From positions 1-7,874 of the forward strand of contig CALIQO010000122.1 of the NCBI GenBank assembly GCA_938044055.1: a stretch of DNA of 7,874 nucleotides, in the 5' to 3' direction. Shown in pieces: positions 5,733 through 7,874 of this stretch (its first letter is position 1; the number at the start of each line of letters is the position of its first letter). The notes under the pieces were generated by a model. It searched no databases, was not told the origin of the DNA, and saw only the letters and a program-made list of their open reading frames with translations. Both the position numbers and the translations under genes were made by a program. The stretch is from an uncultured Saprospiraceae bacterium. Lineage in GTDB: Bacteria > Bacteroidota > Bacteroidia > Chitinophagales > Saprospiraceae.

Positions 5733-6908
5733 TTGAGTTTTTTTCTTACTTTTCCCAACTTCAGCTCTTACAGCACCATTCTACTCTTTCTGGCATTACA
5801 GGGGTTGATTTTCGGTGTATTGCTTGTCCGTAGATATATAAAAAGAAAGAATCCGAGCGACCTATTACTGGCTCTGTTGCTATTCATTACATGTTTTCAC
5901 CGTACCACTTTCATTATAGGGTTTATGGATTGGTATGATACCTATAGGAATACTAAAATCAATTATTACTTGATTTCGCTAACCTTGGCAGTTGGGCCGA
6001 TGATTTTCTTTTATGTCAAGAGCGTAACAAGTCCAGGATTTAGATGGAAGAAAAGTTATTTCTTGCACTTCATCCCTGCGATTCTATATATCTTTTATAG
6101 ATTAACCATCCTGGCTTACGATGCTTCTCAACCGGGATACGATGAACTTCAGAATGGAGTCTTAATGCAGCGCCTGGATATGCCTTATGTTTCTACGTTT
6201 GTCTCCGTAGCATATTTTTTCTCCATGACACTATATCTTGCTTTTTCTATTCAAGCATTTCTGAGTTACCGCCGTAAGTTAAATCACTTTTATTCTAATA
6301 CTTACCGCTATGAAATGCTGTGGTTGGCGTCATTTTTAGGCGTCTACACCTTTTTATTTGGGTATTATGTTGTTCAGAATGCCATCGATATGTCTATTAC
6401 AAGTCTTCACTGGACAACACTGTGGTGGTATCATTTTCTCTCAGCTTTAGTAATCGTATATGTAGGTATAAGGGGATATTTTACAGAAACATCTAAGTTG
6501 CTTGATGTGAGATTCTCCGAGACACATGATTACTCTGTCAGTAATGACCATCCGAGGGAAGAAATAGATGACAAGGATAGGAATCGAATTCTTGCTTTTA
6601 TCCAGGAAAAGCAACCCCATTTAGATCCTTATCTTACGATTGCTCAGATGGCAAAAGAAATGAATATCTCTTCTAATCAGCTGTCTTATCTTATCAACAC
6701 CGGATTTTCTGTGAATTTTAATGACTTTATCAATCAATATAGAGTCAAAGCCATTAATAAGGAAATAGAAAGTGGCAAACACAAGCAGTATTCGCTTCTT
6801 GCCATTGCAATGGAGTGTGGTTTTAACAGCAAGGCTACATTTAATCGAGTGTATAAAAAGATCATGGGCATGTCTCCATCAGAATATGCCAAGAAAAGCG
6901 ACATGTAA
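5733..6908 (+). CDS. Membrane-anchored AraC-family transcription regulator
   Basis: A 391-residue regulator. The N-terminal half has about seven hydrophobic segments (roughly residues 13-32, 43-63, 76-97, 108-128, 152-174, 193-214 and 228-247), and residues about 283-388 form an AraC/XylS DNA-binding domain. Its first helix-turn-helix is around LTIAQMAKEMNISSNQLSYLI (301-321, read in parts), and the second is around LLAIAMECGFNSKATFNRVYKK (355-376, in parts) with the family signature GMSPSEY (379-385). This multi-span plus AraC layout is frequent in Bacteroidota and suggests direct sensing of a membrane or periplasmic signal, which is unknown. The start is probably TTG at 5733: an in-frame TAG lies at 5670-5672 and no in-frame ATG lies between. 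A 52-codon ORF in another frame (5675-5833) overlaps the 5' end. The gene is transcribed away from the DksA-like gene and precedes DoxX and DUF2807 genes on the same strand. Confidence 0.88.
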   Translation: MSFFLTFPNFSSYSTILLFLALQGLIFGVLLVRRYIKRKNPSDLLLALLLFITCFHRTTFIIGFMDWYDTYRNTKINYYLISLTLAVGPMIFFYVKSVTSPGFRWKKSYFLHFIPAILYIFYRLTILAYDASQPGYDELQNGVLMQRLDMPYVSTFVSVAYFFSMTLYLAFSIQAFLSYRRKLNHFYSNTYRYEMLWLASFLGVYTFLFGYYVVQNAIDMSITSLHWTTLWWYHFLSALVIVYVGIRGYFTETSKLLDVRFSETHDYSVSNDHPREEIDDKDRNRILAFIQEKQPHLDPYLTIAQMAKEMNISSNQLSYLINTGFSVNFNDFINQYRVKAINKEIESGKHKQYSLLAIAMECGFNSKATFNRVYKKIMGMSPSEYAKKSDM

Positions 6909-6952
6909 GACGGCTCATATCCTAATCTGAGACCTACATATCTATTCTGAGT

Positions 6953-6966
6953 CGCTTAATTAAGCG
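6953..6966. repeat. Perfect 14-bp palindrome between AraC and DoxX genes
   Basis: CGCTTAATTAAGCG is a perfect palindrome in the 140-base gap. As RNA it would form only a 5-bp stem with an AATT loop and it is not followed by a T-run, so a protein binding site fits better than a terminator. A partly overlapping alternative stem pairs CGGCTCA (6911-6917) with TGAGTCG (6948-6954), with one G-U pair. Candidate operator for the DoxX/DUF2807 genes, by position only. Confidence 0.35.
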
Positions 6967-7048
6967 GTTGCACCCACATTTACGGTATTAAATGAAAATT
7001 CTCTTCCTAGGGATGGAAAGTGTTTTTACAACCTAATTCATTACAACT

Positions 7049-7546
7049 ATGATTGAAAAATTAATACCTCTATTTAAAAAGCTGGTCCATACTGACGGAG
7101 AAAGCCATATACTCAATTCCATAATCCTTACAATACCCCGCATAACCTGTGGCTATCTGATGGCAGTAGCTTTTGGTGGAAGCAAATTCGGAATGCCGTG
7201 GACAGACCCAGAACAAGGGTTAGCCTTGTTTCAGGTAGCAGCATGGTTTCCTAAAGATGTAGCAGAATTCGGAGGCATATTTTCTGAGTTTCCTATGTTT
7301 TTTGCTTGGATGGGTGCAGCCTCAGAAGCAATAGGAGGTGTATTTCTGTTCCTAGGCTTAGGGACAAGAATAGCATCCTTTATGATTCTGTGTACCATGC
7401 TTGTGGCAATCTTCTGTCAGCAGATACAGAATGGCCTCTGGAATGCGCTTCCAGCACTTGGATTTCTATGGGTTGCCTTGTTCTATATGGTTTTAGGTGG
7501 AGGAAAATTCAGTCTAGACCATCTTATAAGTTCAAGAATGAGATAA
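7049..7546 (+). CDS. DoxX-family membrane protein
   Basis: A 165-residue integral membrane protein with four hydrophobic segments (about 24-42, 82-103, 107-125 and 133-150). Family-like features are the first-helix region PRITCGYLMAVAFGGSKFGMP (read in parts, residues 30-50), EAIGGVFLFLGLGTRIAS at the start of the third segment, and the closing GGGKFSLDHLI (150-160). Members of the broad DoxX/SURF4-like group have been linked to quinone or thiol redox and oxidative stress, but most are uncharacterised, so no reaction is assigned. ATG 7049 has no Shine-Dalgarno. The next gene starts 37 bases after its stop, so the two probably form an operon. The gap to the upstream AraC gene contains a palindrome. 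Confidence 0.82.
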   Translation: MIEKLIPLFKKLVHTDGESHILNSIILTIPRITCGYLMAVAFGGSKFGMPWTDPEQGLALFQVAAWFPKDVAEFGGIFSEFPMFFAWMGAASEAIGGVFLFLGLGTRIASFMILCTMLVAIFCQQIQNGLWNALPALGFLWVALFYMVLGGGKFSLDHLISSRMR

Positions 7547-7583
7547 TCCAGATTATTATTTAAGCAACATAAAATTATATACA

Positions 7584-7874
7584 ATGAAAAATATACTATT
7601 GGCTTTAGGTTTTTGTCTATTGATCGTGCCACCATTGTGCGCTCAGGTTAAGGGAAGCAAAAACATTGTTACAGACACTTATTCTATTCCAGGCGTAGAA
7701 AAAATAGATGTCAGTATAGTGGCAGACCTTACCATAGTACAGTCAGAAGATTATTATATGACAATCGAAACAGATGATAACTTAGTAGACTTAGTGGGCA
7801 GAAAAATCTCAGATGGAAAGTTAACCCTCGATCAAGTAGAATGGATATCGGCTTCTGTTTTAAAAATTAAGATA
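7584..7874 (+). CDS. Secreted DUF2807 (head GIN domain) protein, 3' partial
   Basis: The reading frame is open from ATG 7584 to the window end (97 codons). Residues 1-20 are a signal peptide (MKNILLALGFCLLIVPPLCA) with likely cleavage before Q21. The cysteines do not sit in a good lipobox, so signal peptidase I is more likely than LspA. The mature part begins with KNIVTDTYSIPGVEKIDVSI, then ADLTIVQSEDYYMTIETD, DNLVDLV and a KISDGKLTLDQ strand. This is the opening pattern of the DUF2807/GIN-domain family, a beta-rich fold found in many Bacteroidota envelope proteins, sometimes described as putative adhesins. Function is not established. Typical members run past 200 residues, so more than half is probably outside the window. 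It sits 37 bases after the DoxX gene on the same strand. Confidence 0.75.
   Translation, partial: MKNILLALGFCLLIVPPLCAQVKGSKNIVTDTYSIPGVEKIDVSIVADLTIVQSEDYYMTIETDDNLVDLVGRKISDGKLTLDQVEWISASVLKIKI

Noticed and set aside
7306..7563. 85-codon plus-strand ORF overlapping the DoxX gene
   Set aside because: A frame-shifted shadow of the DoxX gene; the real frame has four good membrane segments.

Overview
The window looks like ordinary chromosome from an AT-rich member of the Bacteroidota (flavobacterial, cytophagal or saprospiral type). The pointers are an enlarged Bacteroidota-style lipoprotein signal peptidase next to a DksA/TraR-like protein, a TPR-containing LytS-type histidine kinase paired with a LytTR regulator, an AraC regulator with a multi-membrane-span N-terminus, a DUF2807-type secreted protein, and almost no Shine-Dalgarno sequences in front of the main genes. 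No tRNA, rRNA, CRISPR array, insertion sequence or phage module was seen.

Layout. Bases 1-147 may hold the tail of a plus-strand gene entering from the left. Bases 144-5356 form a minus-strand block. In transcription order it holds a DksA/TraR-like protein (5356-4976), lspA (4923-4240), a TPR sensor histidine kinase (4036-1961), its LytTR response regulator (1974-1231, 14-base overlap with the kinase) and a secreted protein with a C1q/TNF-like jelly-roll end (1094-144). A 376-base divergent spacer (5357-5732) holds small ORFs, one of them with a textbook AGGAGG. The plus-strand block then holds a membrane-anchored AraC regulator (5733-6908), a DoxX-family membrane protein (7049-7546) and the start of a DUF2807-type secreted protein (7584 to the window end).

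How the genes fit together. DksA-like and LspA form a short conserved-looking pair: a transcription modulator and the enzyme that trims lipoprotein signal peptides. Kinase and regulator are clearly one two-component system. A 10-base direct repeat with a 21-base period lies upstream of the kinase and has the geometry of LytTR-type binding sites, so autoregulation is a reasonable hypothesis. The AraC regulator is followed by DoxX and DUF2807 genes on the same strand, and could control them in response to an envelope signal; this is inferred from position only.

The most interesting items are the 21-base-period repeat, the 18-codon ORF with a perfect Shine-Dalgarno in a phylum that rarely uses one, the DksA-like protein lacking most zinc-finger cysteines, and the TTG starts of lspA and the AraC gene. 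I do not see convincing evidence of a wholly new system.
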